This document shows, in pieces, positions 56,723-64,000 of a stretch of DNA of 64,000 bases. The DNA lies in contig NZ_FOBF01000027.1 of NCBI RefSeq assembly GCF_900109355.1, positions 1 to 64,000 of the forward strand, read 5' to 3'. Every line of letters starts with the position of its first letter. Positions within the stretch are counted from its first letter, which is position 1. Below the pieces are notes generated by a model. That model was not told the DNA's origin, did not search any database, and saw only the letters and a list, made by a program, of their open reading frames with translations. Origin of the DNA: Nonomuraea pusilla (GTDB taxonomy: Bacteria; Actinomycetota; Actinomycetes; Streptosporangiales; Streptosporangiaceae). The position numbers and the translations under genes were made by a program.

Positions 56723-57355
56723 GTGAAGCGGCTGCGCCGGATCCGCGACCTCATGACCGGCCGCATGGACAGCGGCCTCACCGACGCCCTGCTCGGCCAG
56801 CTCGAAGCCACGAAGGAAGGCGCCTGGCTGGCCATGGCGATGATCGGCGGCGAGGTCGGCAGGACCGGCGCGCACGAGCAGATGCGCGCCATCGAACACC
56901 TCGGCGACGAAGAACGCGCCCGCCTCATCGACGAACTCAAGAACGCCCTCGTCACCCCCATCGACCGCGAGGACCTGTTCCGCCTGTCGCGCTCGATCGA
57001 CGACGTGCTCGACTCGCTGCGCGACTTCGTCCGCGAGTCGCACCTGTACCGGGTGCCCGAGCAGATCCGCTTCACCCCGCTGCTCGACCAGGTCATCGTC
57101 GGCATCGACGCCCTGGAGAGCGCCGTACGCGACATGGCGACCCGGCCGTCGGTCGTCGTGCAGGACGCCCTGGAGGCCAAGAAGGCCGGGGGCGCCATCC
57201 GCCGGATGTACCAGTACGAGATCTCGCGCATCTTCTCCGGCGAGGTCACGTCCGACTCGCTGAAGGAGCGGGAGCTCGTCCGGCGCCTGGAGATCGTCGG
57301 CATCGCCATCGGGGACGCCGCCGACGCGATCGCCGACGGCGCCATGAAACGCTGA
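56723..57355 (+). CDS. DUF47 (PhoU-like) phosphate transport accessory protein
   Basis: 210 aa all-helical protein: MTGRMDSGLTDALLGQLEAT, IEHLGDEERARLIDELKNAL, TPIDREDLFRLSRSIDDVLD and IVGIAIGDAADAIADGAMKR. The acidic clusters fit PhoU-type metal binding. It regulates PiT-family transporters in other bacteria. Co-transcribed with the upstream pit gene. Confidence 0.9.
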   Translation: MKRLRRIRDLMTGRMDSGLTDALLGQLEATKEGAWLAMAMIGGEVGRTGAHEQMRAIEHLGDEERARLIDELKNALVTPIDREDLFRLSRSIDDVLDSLRDFVRESHLYRVPEQIRFTPLLDQVIVGIDALESAVRDMATRPSVVVQDALEAKKAGGAIRRMYQYEISRIFSGEVTSDSLKERELVRRLEIVGIAIGDAADAIADGAMKR

Positions 57356-58056
57356 CCGGACCACCGCCCGGCACCCGCAGACCGCCACGCAATGCCGCCG
57401 GCCCGCGCCCGAGAAGAACCCCGGAAGAGACTCCATGGACGGGCGGCCTGTCAGGAATGACTCCGACCTCCCCAGGAAGAGGAACCCCGCCGAGCGCCTG
57501 ACCAACAAGCTGCGAGCCCTCGCCACCCAGTTCCCGCCGGGGCCGACGAGCCCGGCACCCAGAGCGGCCCACCCCCACCCGACTCCCACCAGACCGACGA
57601 GCCTGGCGCAGGGCGGCCCGCCCTCACCCGGCTCCCACCGAACCGACGGGCACGGCGCCCAGAAATGGCCGCCCCCACCCAGTCCCCACCAAGCCAACGG
57701 GCCCGGCGCGGGGCGACCCGCCCACCGCCCGACTCCCACCGAACCGACGGGCACGGCGCCCAGAAATGGCCGCCCCCACCCAGTCCCCACCAAGCCAACA
57801 GGCCCAGCACAGGGCGACCCGCCCACCGCCCGGCTCCCACCGAGCCCGGCGCTCAGAGCGGGCCGCCCCCTACCCGACCGACGGGTCCGGCGCGGGGCGG
57901 GCCGCCTCCACCCGGTTCGGGCCGGGTTGACGGGAGGGGCGCTCCAGGGCGGGCCGCCGGCCGCCTCCTACGGCAGGACCACGGAGAGCTGCCTCGCCGG
58001 ACTCCGCCAGCGCGCCTCGATACCCCGGGTCAACGCCGTCTCCTGATCACGGCCCG
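57356..58056. repeat. Non-coding stretch with 101-bp tandem repeats
   Basis: No convincing gene. Two nearly identical 101-bp units (57632-57732 and 57733-57833, beginning CTCCCACCGAACCGACGGGC) are flanked by partial copies from about 57580 to 57860. The long Pro-rich open frames here change reading frame from unit to unit because 101 is not a multiple of three, so they are not coding. The array lies between the convergent DUF47 gene and the gene at 58057. Confidence 0.8.
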
Positions 58057-58425
58057 CTACGCGCCTCGGGGGAGCCACCGCAGAGCGGCGTTGACGGTGT
58101 CCTCCGGCGTGCTGTTGAAGGCGATGGCCGCGTCGGGCGCGTGCTGCCTGACCAGGTTGACCACCTTCTCGAAGAATTTGAGCAGCGGCTCGTGCTTGCG
58201 GATGCCGGCCCCGACGACCACGCAGGCGTACTCTCGGCGAGTCAGCGCCTCGACGACCGCCCTTTCCGGGTTCTCGTCGAGAGCCACCAGGCAGTAGTCG
58301 GCCTCGATGCCACGATCGTCGAGACGGGCCTGACCCCGTGCTATCGCCGTCTGGATCGGCTGCGGATCCCAGCCCTGAATCTTGGCGGGATCGAGACCGA
58401 TCACGAGTACCCGTGCCACTGTCAC
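58057..58425 (-). CDS. Small Rossmann-like protein, unknown
   Basis: 122 aa. It begins ARVLVIGLDPAKIQGWDPQP and has YACVVVGAGIRKHEPLLKFF with an end TPEDTVNAALRWLPRG. This alternation suggests a flavodoxin- or response-regulator-like alpha/beta fold. It is a conserved-looking hypothetical type but I cannot name a family. The GTG start at 58425 has GGAAGG 5 nt upstream. Confidence 0.7.
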   Translation of the reverse strand: MTVARVLVIGLDPAKIQGWDPQPIQTAIARGQARLDDRGIEADYCLVALDENPERAVVEALTRREYACVVVGAGIRKHEPLLKFFEKVVNLVRQHAPDAAIAFNSTPEDTVNAALRWLPRGA

Positions 58426-58589
58426 GCGTTCCTTCCTTCTCGCGGAGCGCTTCCACGCCGGCGCAGCGGTCGAAGGTGGTTCCCGTTCCATGGACGCTGC
58501 CGGCTCCAAGCTATCCCGATCTTGCCTGGCGCGCTGTGAGGCGTGCTCTCGTCAAGGCGACAGCACGTTGGGCTGTGGGAGGCGAAGTA

Positions 58590-58721
58590 GCGCAGGCGGC
58601 CAGGAAGAGAAGGCACCGATACCGGTGAGGACGGCGCAGGCGGTCAGGAACCAAAGGCGCCGACGCCCGTGAGGACAGCGCGGGCGGTCAGGAAGCAAAG
58701 GCGTCGATGCCGGTGAGGGTG
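58590..58721. repeat. Three tandem 44-bp copies of an SDR gene 3' end
   Basis: Copies start at 58590, 58634 and 58678, exactly 44 bp apart. The last holds the real C-terminus and stop of the SDR gene (LTGIDAFAS). The middle copy would encode LTGVGAFGS followed by TGA in another frame, and the first LTGIGAFSS with the stop mutated. The copies have diverged by several bases each. Confidence 0.92.
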
Positions 58722-59647
58722 GCGGACAGGTGCCACAGGCGGGCGGCCTCGTCCGGGTCGACCGCGTAGTCGCGCACCCCGAACCGTTCGCCCGTCGCCG
58801 GAGCGGGCGGCGCGATGTCGCAGTTCTCGCAGTAGACCCCGCCCATCCCCGCGAGCTGCGGCGACGTCGCCGCCCACACCTGGGTGGCCGCGCCCTGCTC
58901 CGGCGTCTTGAAGGACGTGTCGAGGGCGTTGCCCTCCTCGTCGATCCAGCCCGCCGCGACCATCTCCTCCTTGGCGAGGTGGCGCTGGAGCGGGGTCAGG
59001 ATGCCGCCCGGGTGCAGCGAGAACGCGCGGACGCCCGTGTCCTTGGCGAGCGCGTCGAGGTGCACGGCGAAGAGCACGTTCGCGGTCTTGGCCTGCCCGT
59101 ACGCCAGCCACTTGTCGTAGCCGCGCTCGAACTGGACGTCGTCCCACCGGATCGGCGAGCGGTGGTGGCCGGCCGACGAGACCGACACCACGCGGCCCCC
59201 GCCGCGGGCGATCGCCGGCCACAGCAGGTTGACCAGCGCGTAGTGCCCCAGGTGGTTGGTGGCGAACTGCGCCTCCCAGCCCGGCCCGACCCGGGTCTGC
59301 GGCGTCGCCATGATGCCGGCGTTGTCGATGACGATGTGCAGGTCGCGCCCGGTGGCGAGGAGCCGCTCGGCGAAAGCGCGGACGCTGCCGAGGTCGGCCA
59401 GGTCGAGCTCGTCGATCTCCACGCCGTCGAGACCGCCGACCGCCTCCTTGGCGGCGGCCGGACGCCGGGCGGGCACGACGACCCTGGCTCCCGCGTTCGC
59501 GAGCGCCTTCGTCGTCTCCAGGCCCAGGCCCGAGTAGCCGCCGGTGACCAGCGCGAGCTTGCCGGACAGGTCGATGCCCCGCAGCACGTCCTCCGCGGTG
59601 CTCCTGGCTCCGAAACCCGACCCGATGGGGTGTTGCGGTGTAGTCAT
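58688..59647 (-). CDS. Short-chain dehydrogenase/reductase (RDH/WWOX-like)
   Basis: 319 aa. The cofactor motif is TGGYSGLGLETT, followed by DNAGIMA, VSSAGHH and YGQAKTAN (YxxxK), typical of the retinol-dehydrogenase-like SDR group, which prefers NADP(H). The substrate pocket is unassigned. The C-terminal end is the seed of a 44-bp tandem repeat that runs on downstream. It stands next to an F420-type oxidoreductase gene on the same strand (34-bp gap). Confidence 0.88.
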   Translation of the reverse strand: MTTPQHPIGSGFGARSTAEDVLRGIDLSGKLALVTGGYSGLGLETTKALANAGARVVVPARRPAAAKEAVGGLDGVEIDELDLADLGSVRAFAERLLATGRDLHIVIDNAGIMATPQTRVGPGWEAQFATNHLGHYALVNLLWPAIARGGGRVVSVSSAGHHRSPIRWDDVQFERGYDKWLAYGQAKTANVLFAVHLDALAKDTGVRAFSLHPGGILTPLQRHLAKEEMVAAGWIDEEGNALDTSFKTPEQGAATQVWAATSPQLAGMGGVYCENCDIAPPAPATGERFGVRDYAVDPDEAARLWHLSATLTGIDAFAS

Positions 59648-59681
59648 GGCTTCGACGGTACGAACTGGAGTGCGCTCGAAG

Positions 59682-60581
59682 TCAACCCTCGCCCCGTTCT
59701 CGCAGGCCGAGAGCCGGAGCCAGGTCGGCGAGCTGGGTGAGGGCGTCGGCGAGGTCGGGGACGCCCGCGGAGAGCGGCTGGAGGGCGACGTGGTCGGCTC
59801 CGGCGTCGAGGTGGGCGCGGACGCGCCTGGCGATCGTCTCCGGGTCGCCCCAGGCGACGACGGCGTCGGCGAGGCGGTCGCTGCCGCCGTCGGCGAAGTC
59901 GGCGTCGGTGAAGCCGAGCGTGCGCAGGTTGTTCAGGTAGTTGGGCAGCGTCAGGTAGATCTTCATGTGGTCGCGGGCGACGGCGCGGGCCCTGGCCGGA
60001 TCGGTCTCGACGACCACGGCCTGCTCCGGCACCAGCAGGCGGTCGTGACCCAGGATCTCCCTGGCCCGCGCGGTGTGCTCGGGCGGCACGAAGTAGGTGT
60101 GCGCGCCGTCGGCCTGGTCGCGCGACAGCTCCAGCATCTTCGGCCGCAGAGCGGCCAGCAGCCGCGGCGCGTGGGCGTCGATCAGGCCCTTCCTGGCGTC
60201 GTCCATCGCCTCCAGGTAGGAGCGCATGGTGGCCAGCGGCCTGCCGTAGTCGTGGCCGCGCCCGGCGACGAGCGGGCCGTGGCTGACGCCGACGCCGAGC
60301 AGGAAGCGGCCGGGGAAGCCCTCGGCCAGGGTGGCGGCGCCCGCCGCCATGGCGGTGGCGTCGCGCGCCCAGAGGCTGGCGATGCCGGTGCCGACGACGA
60401 CGCGACGGGTGGCGGCGAGCAGGATCGCGGCGCTGGCGAACGGCTCCTTGCTGCCAGGGCCCTCGTTGACCCACACGGAGCCGTAGCCCAGCTCCTCGAT
60501 GCGGGCGGCGGCGCGGCGGCCCTGCTCGGCCGGCGCCCTGCCGATCATGGGGTGCCACACTCCGACGTGACCGGTGTCCAT
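59682..60581 (-). CDS. LLM-class F420-dependent oxidoreductase
   Basis: 299 aa, TIM-barrel of the luciferase-like family. It begins HVGVWHPMIGRAPAEQGRR and has IEELGYGSVWVNEG, GRFLLGVGVSHGPLVAGRGH, PRLLAALRPKMLELSRDQAD and GAHTYFVPPEHTARAREILG, matching the actinobacterial F420 group (TIGR03620 type). Substrate unknown. The ATG at 60581 has GGGAGGAG upstream. It is divergent from an ArsR regulator 38 bp away, which probably controls it. Confidence 0.88.
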   Translation of the reverse strand: MDTGHVGVWHPMIGRAPAEQGRRAAARIEELGYGSVWVNEGPGSKEPFASAAILLAATRRVVVGTGIASLWARDATAMAAGAATLAEGFPGRFLLGVGVSHGPLVAGRGHDYGRPLATMRSYLEAMDDARKGLIDAHAPRLLAALRPKMLELSRDQADGAHTYFVPPEHTARAREILGHDRLLVPEQAVVVETDPARARAVARDHMKIYLTLPNYLNNLRTLGFTDADFADGGSDRLADAVVAWGDPETIARRVRAHLDAGADHVALQPLSAGVPDLADALTQLADLAPALGLRERGEG

Positions 60582-60607
60582 GTCGCTCCTCCCCGCAGCG
60601 GGTAGCA

Positions 60608-60627
60608 TGTTCGATCGAGATGGAACA
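60608..60627. promoter_or_regulatory. Inverted repeat over the ArsR start codon
   Basis: TGTTC (60608-60612) and GAACA (60623-60627) flank the ATG of the ArsR gene, just after a TAGCAT hexamer (60603-60608). The position in the 38-bp divergent spacer suits autoregulation and control of the LLM gene. Confidence 0.4.
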
Positions 60628-60979
60628 GTACATCAATGTTCGGTCGCCGTCGAACAGGGCGCGCGGCCTCACCCACACGTCCCCCGTCGAGGTGTCGCTG
60701 CAGGCGGCGCTCGACGCGCTCGGCGACCCGGTACGCCGCCGCATCGTGCGCGAGCTCGCCTCGGTCCCCGACTGGACGCGCCCGTGCGGCACGTTCGCCC
60801 ACCTGTCCGTGGCGAAGTCCACGCTCAGCCACCACTTCTCGGTGCTGCGCAACGTCGGGCTGCTGGAGCAGCGCGACGAGGGCACCAGGCGGCTGAACCG
60901 CCTGCGACGCGAGGAGTTCGACGAGCGCTTCCCCGGGCTGCTGGACCTGGTCCTCCAGGAGGACGCCGCCCTCGGCTGA
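60620..60979 (+). CDS. ArsR-type winged-helix regulator
   Basis: 119 aa. The winged HTH reads ALDALGDPVRRRIVRELASV, HLSVAKSTLSHHFSVLRNVG and LLEQRDEGTRRLNRLRREEF. It has no Cys metal site; the effector is unknown. The ATG at 60620 lies inside the inverted repeat and 11 nt after a TAGCAT -10, giving a very short leader. Divergent from the LLM oxidoreductase. Confidence 0.88.
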   Translation: MEQYINVRSPSNRARGLTHTSPVEVSLQAALDALGDPVRRRIVRELASVPDWTRPCGTFAHLSVAKSTLSHHFSVLRNVGLLEQRDEGTRRLNRLRREEFDERFPGLLDLVLQEDAALG

Positions 60980-61531
60980 CCCCCGGCGCGGCGTCCCGGC
61001 GACCGCCGGTGGTGCGGCGCCTCCACATCCGCCCAAGATGCGGCGGCCTCAGGCTTCCCGGAAGTGCGGCGTCCCCGCAGACGGCCAAGACGCGGCGTCC
61101 CCGCGCTCCCCGGAGGTGGGGCTCCCCGCCTGCCACCCGGGCGGGCCACGGACGAGGTGCCTGGTCCGGATCCGGGGGTAGAGGTGCAGGCGTGCCGGTC
61201 GGACGGGTGTGCCCTGCCCGGGCGGCCGGTTACGCCGGGGGCGTGAGGCCAGGTAGGCCGTGCGGCGGGCGCCCGGAAAGCCGTGCGCGGGGCCGGGTGG
61301 CCCGTGCGCGGGGCCGAGTAGCCCGTGTGCGGGGGCCGGGTAGGCCGTACGGGAGGTTCCGCCGTCGCGTCCAGTCAGGGGGGCGGGGGTTGGCCCCGCG
61401 GCGGTGACGTGGACGGCGAGGCGCGCCCGCTTCACCGCACCGCGGGGAGCGGCGGGTGGTCGCTCTTACGCGTCCCGACGAGGGGTACGAGTGGGGGGCC
61501 GTGCATCCGGGGGGTGGAGGACGTGATCGAC
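60980..61531. other. 552-bp GC-rich spacer, no gene seen
   Basis: Long open frames exist on both strands but read as Arg/Pro/Gly-rich low-complexity sequence without recognisable domains. Two degenerate tandem repeats occupy it: GCGGCGTCCCC-type words at about 61020-61100, and 21-22-bp units at 61254-61358. Confidence 0.6.
61254..61358. repeat. Degenerate 21-22-bp tandem repeats
   Basis: About five copies of a unit like GGTGGCCCGTGCGCGGGGCC (variants with TAGCCCGTGTGC and TAGGCCGTACGG). Non-coding. Confidence 0.65.
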
Positions 61532-62488
61532 ATGCGGCACGTACGGCCGAGGGTCGCCGTCTCCGGTTGTCTGCTGGGCGACCTGGTCAGGTACAACGGC
61601 GGGCACAGCCGCGACCGTTTCCTGACCGACGTCCTCGGCCCGTACGTCGAGTGGGAGCACGTCTGCCCCGAGATCGAGCTCGGCCTGGGGGCGCCCAGGG
61701 AGACGCTGCGGCTGGAGCGCTCCCCTCGGGGCGACGCGCGGCTGGTGACGCGCTCCGGCGGCGCCGATCTCACCGACCGCATGGTGGCCCTGGCCAGGGA
61801 GCGGTCGGCGGCGCTCGACGTCGACGGCTACGTCTTCAAGGCGAAGAGCCCGAGCTGCGGCGTCCACGGCGTGCCGCTGTACGCCTCCGGCGGCCCGGCG
61901 GTGGACCGGCGGCACCGGGGCGTGTTCGCGGACGTCGTCATCGAGAGCCACCCGCTGCTCCCCGTCGAGGACGAGGGCAGGCTGCACGACCCGGTGCTGC
62001 GCGAGAGCTTCGTGGAGCGGATCTTCGCGCACGCCCGGCTGCGGGCGTTCATGGAGGGCGACTGGCGTCCGCGCGACCTGGTGGAGTTCCACGCGCGGCA
62101 CAAGATGCAGCTCCTCGCGCACGACCCGACGCGTTACCGGGAGGCGGGCCGGGTGGTGGCGCGGGCGGGGTCCGGGCCGCGCGAGGAGGTCGCGGCCGCG
62201 TACGCGGAGGTGTTCCGCGCCGTCCTGGCGAGGAAGGCGACCACGGGCAGGAACGTGAACGTCCTGCAGCACTGCCTCGGCATGATCGATCTCGATCCGG
62301 AGCGGCGGGCCGACCTGGTCGAGGTCATCGACTCGTACCGGCGGGGGCTCGTGCCGCTGAGCGTCCCCACGACGCTGCTGCGCCACCACGCGCGGGGCGA
62401 GCCGGCCGCGTACGTACGCGACCAGAGCTACTTCTCGCCCTACCCCGACGATCTGCGGCTGCGCCACCACGTGCCCCCTGGAACATGA
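61532..62488 (+). CDS. DUF523-DUF1722 fusion protein (YbgA-like)
   Basis: 318 aa. The DUF523 part (~1-150) has AVSGCLLGDLVRYNGGHSRD, EHVCPEIELGLGAPRE and FKAKSPSCGVHGV, with three conserved Cys that look like a metal site. The DUF1722 part has FHARHKMQLLAHDPTRYREA, RNVNVLQHCLGMID and SVPTTLLRHH. Function unknown; in other genomes the family often lies beside photolyase and light-response genes. The ATG at 61532 has GGAGG eleven nt upstream; a GTG nine bp earlier is too close to it. Confidence 0.88.
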   Translation: MRHVRPRVAVSGCLLGDLVRYNGGHSRDRFLTDVLGPYVEWEHVCPEIELGLGAPRETLRLERSPRGDARLVTRSGGADLTDRMVALARERSAALDVDGYVFKAKSPSCGVHGVPLYASGGPAVDRRHRGVFADVVIESHPLLPVEDEGRLHDPVLRESFVERIFAHARLRAFMEGDWRPRDLVEFHARHKMQLLAHDPTRYREAGRVVARAGSGPREEVAAAYAEVFRAVLARKATTGRNVNVLQHCLGMIDLDPERRADLVEVIDSYRRGLVPLSVPTTLLRHHARGEPAAYVRDQSYFSPYPDDLRLRHHVPPGT

Positions 62489-62517
62489 GGCGGGGACGGG
62501 CGGGTAGGAGGCCCGCC

Positions 62518-62991
62518 ATGACGAAACGGGGCAACTTCCGACGGAACCTGCTGATGACGGGCGCCGCCGTCACGGCCGGAGCGGTCGTCGGCGGCAGGGC
62601 GTCGGCGTCGGGCATGTCCTGGTACCGCACGCTGCGCAAGCCGCCGTGGCAGCCGCCGCGGCAGACGTTCGCCCTGGTGTGGACGCCGGTGTACGCCCTC
62701 ATCGCGTACGCGGGCGCGCGGGCGCTGTCGTCGGACGGCGACCGCAGGGGCATCGCCTCCGCCCTGGCGGTGAACCTCGCGCTGAACGCCGCCTGGACGC
62801 CGCTGTTCTTCCGGGCCCGCTCCCCCTGGCTGGCGATGCTCGACGTCGTGGCGCTGGACGTCTCCAACGTGGTGCTCCTGCGCCGGTTCCTGCGCGCCGA
62901 CCGGCGGGCGGGCCTGGCGCTGGTGCCGTACGTCGCCTGGACGGCGTTCGCGACCGCGCTGAACGGCTCGATCGCCGCCAGGAACACCTGA
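62518..62991 (+). CDS. TspO/MBR family membrane protein
   Basis: 157 aa, five membrane helices. The family pattern is WYRTLRKPPWQPPRQTFALV, WTPVYALIAYAG, LALNAAWTPLFF and VPYVAWTAFATALNGSIA. TspO binds porphyrins and related tetrapyrroles and acts in stress or light response in bacteria. The ATG at 62518 has AGGAGG 7 nt upstream. It lies 30 bp after the DUF523-DUF1722 gene on the same strand, so the two are probably one operon. Confidence 0.9.
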   Translation: MTKRGNFRRNLLMTGAAVTAGAVVGGRASASGMSWYRTLRKPPWQPPRQTFALVWTPVYALIAYAGARALSSDGDRRGIASALAVNLALNAAWTPLFFRARSPWLAMLDVVALDVSNVVLLRRFLRADRRAGLALVPYVAWTAFATALNGSIAARNT

Positions 62992-63047
62992 GCGCCCGGC
63001 CCCTCTGGCATGATCTCCCCGGGTGTCCTCAGGGGAGGAGGTGCCGG

Positions 63048-63491
63048 ATGGGCTCCGATCGTCCGGCCGCGCGGGTCGTGTGCCTCGACCGTGACGGCAG
63101 GGTGCTGCTGCTCCACTGGTACGACCGGGTGAGCGGCACGACCGTGTGGGAGCCGCCGGGCGGCGGCCTCGACCCCGGGGAGAGCCCGATCGAGGCGGCC
63201 AGGCGCGAGCTGGCCGAGGAGACCGGGCTCGACGCCGGTGCCGTGCTGGACGGCCCGGTGACTGTGGAGCGCGACTTCACCTGGCTCGGCGTGAGGTACG
63301 TCAAGACGGAGCCGTTCTTCCTGGCCAGGTTCGCCGCGGCGCGTCCGGACGTGGCGCCGCGCGCGCTCACCGAGGAGGAGCGCGGCGCCTACCTCGGCCA
63401 CCTCTGGGCCGAGGAACTGCCCGGGGAGAACCTGGAGCCCCCGGAGTTGGCGGCCGTGGTGGAGGAGCTCACCCGCCGAGATCGACGGTGA
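63048..63491 (+). CDS. Nudix hydrolase
   Basis: 147 aa. The Nudix box is complete: GGGLDPGESPIEAARRELAE then ETGL, with the GX5EX7REUXEEXGU pattern. Substrate (a nucleoside diphosphate-linked compound) is unknown. ATG at 63048 with GGGGAGGAGG upstream. The 3' end overlaps the convergent gene at 63469 by 23 bp. Confidence 0.92.
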   Translation: MGSDRPAARVVCLDRDGRVLLLHWYDRVSGTTVWEPPGGGLDPGESPIEAARRELAEETGLDAGAVLDGPVTVERDFTWLGVRYVKTEPFFLARFAAARPDVAPRALTEEERGAYLGHLWAEELPGENLEPPELAAVVEELTRRDRR

Positions 63492-64000
63492 GCCCGCCGA
63501 CGGCGACCGCGGTCTCGCCCGCGTAGGACGCCGCGGCGGCGGCCAGCGCGGGCTCGTGCGGGGTGTCCGGCCACAGGTGGGTGAGCAGCAGCCGGGCCGC
63601 TCCTGCCGCGGCGGCGGTGCGGCCCGCGTCGCGGGCCGTGGACAGGTAGGGGGCGTCCTCGTCCGGCACCCGCTCGGGGTAGGTGGCCTCGGCCAGCAGC
63701 AGGTCGGCGTCCGCGGCGAGCGTGACGAGCGCCGGGTCGGGCCCGGTGTCGCCGGTGTAGGCGACCGTCCTGCCGCCCGCGCTCAGCCGCAGGCCCGCGT
63801 TGGGCACGTGGTGCGGGAGCGGGAACGCCTCCATCAGGAACGGGCCGACCTCGCACGGCGTGCCGGGCCGCAGGTCGTGCGGCTCGAAGCTGCCCGCCAG
63901 CATCCCGGCGCGGTCGAGCGCGAGCACGGCGTCGAGGGCGCCGGGCGGCGCGTGGACGGGCAGCGCCGCCGGGGGCGCGTCGCCCAGCGCGCGGGCACGC
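63469..64000 (-). CDS. Metallo-beta-lactamase-fold hydrolase, 5' end outside window
   Basis: The visible 177 residues are the C-terminal part of an MBL-fold protein, RNase Z/ElaC-like: FPLPHHVPNAGLRLSAGGRT, VAYTGDTGPDPALVTLAADA (metal Asp), DLLLAEATYP and LLLTHLWPDTP (metal His). The reading frame stays open to the window edge, so the N-terminal HxHxDH site lies outside. Function cannot be set more finely: phosphodiesterase or tRNA-processing-like relatives are possible. Confidence 0.85.
   Translation of the reverse strand, partial: RARALGDAPPAALPVHAPPGALDAVLALDRAGMLAGSFEPHDLRPGTPCEVGPFLMEAFPLPHHVPNAGLRLSAGGRTVAYTGDTGPDPALVTLAADADLLLAEATYPERVPDEDAPYLSTARDAGRTAAAAGAARLLLTHLWPDTPHEPALAAAAASYAGETAVAVGGLTVDLGG

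Noticed and set aside
57435-58046. Pro-rich 203-codon open frame
   Set aside because: It crosses the 101-bp repeats, whose period changes frame in every copy, so the protein would not be preserved. Its first ~40 codons look no better.
60574-61407. Arg/Gly-rich 277-codon open frame overlapping the ArsR gene
   Set aside because: Out of phase with a well supported ArsR gene and made of low-complexity sequence.

Overview
The window looks like high-GC actinobacterial chromosome. The gene order 16S rRNA - valS - clpX - clpP2 - clpP1 - CPA1 antiporter - trigger factor, all on the minus strand, is an actinobacterial core arrangement. Supporting features are an XRE/DUF5753 regulator beside an RsbW-like ATPase, a mycothiol-type nitroreductase homologue, an F420-dependent LLM oxidoreductase, a 25-codon bL37 gene and many GTG/TTG starts. 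I infer Streptosporangiales (a Nonomuraea-like genome), but the sequence alone does not fix the genus. There is no phage, transposon, CRISPR array or biosynthetic cluster; this is ordinary chromosome with scattered accessory genes.

Layout. 0-3.3 kb: 5' end of a 16S gene leaving to the left, with its leader and two tandem promoters, then valS. 3.3-9.2 kb: the proteostasis block clpX, clpP2, clpP1 with a ClgR-type operator, a Na+/H+ antiporter and tig. 9.3-13.1 kb: XRE/HATPase pair around a 32-bp palindrome, a hydrolase remnant, DinB-like protein, lipoprotein, GNAT, tRNA-Pro and tRNA-Gly. 13.1-17.7 kb: two methyltransferases, a uridine-kinase-like protein with a ruined P-loop, a HAD hydrolase, TrpB2 and bL37. 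17.7-24.6 kb: DeoR-galT, a c-di-AMP-type riboswitch with a secreted M15-like protein, an ECF41-like sigma factor facing an amidohydrolase, and a serine hydrolase. 24.7-28.1 kb: a two-component system, then two unrecognised genes, one made almost entirely of 21-residue repeats.

28.1-37.3 kb: MmcQ/YjbR, site-2 protease, an orphan atypical response regulator, a SpoIIE-type phosphatase, Eis-like acetyltransferase, rpiB, def, SDR, aldehyde dehydrogenase and a DsbA-fold protein. 37.4-48.9 kb: pepN, a membrane Ser/Thr kinase, a Cys-rich unknown, DUF5130 and NERD proteins, a single-pass protein with an extracellular type-1 binding-protein domain, and ilvD. 49-57.4 kb: WYL, FmdB, GNAT, HNH, prolyl oligopeptidase, AraC/VOC, purU and a PiT/DUF47 phosphate module. 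57.4-64 kb: a repeat-rich stretch, SDR, LLM/ArsR, DUF523-DUF1722, TspO, Nudix and a partial metallo-beta-lactamase-fold gene.

Three themes cut across the window. (1) At least four gene 3' ends, stop codon included, are tandemly duplicated with periods that are not multiples of three (35, 43, 10 and 44 bp). (2) Many starts lack a Shine-Dalgarno but carry a TANNNT -10 hexamer 6-8 nt upstream, which suggests leaderless transcripts. (3) Several catalytic or signalling proteins lack a canonical residue: the kinase P-loop Lys, the second Cys of CPxC, and the receiver acidic pocket and Lys.
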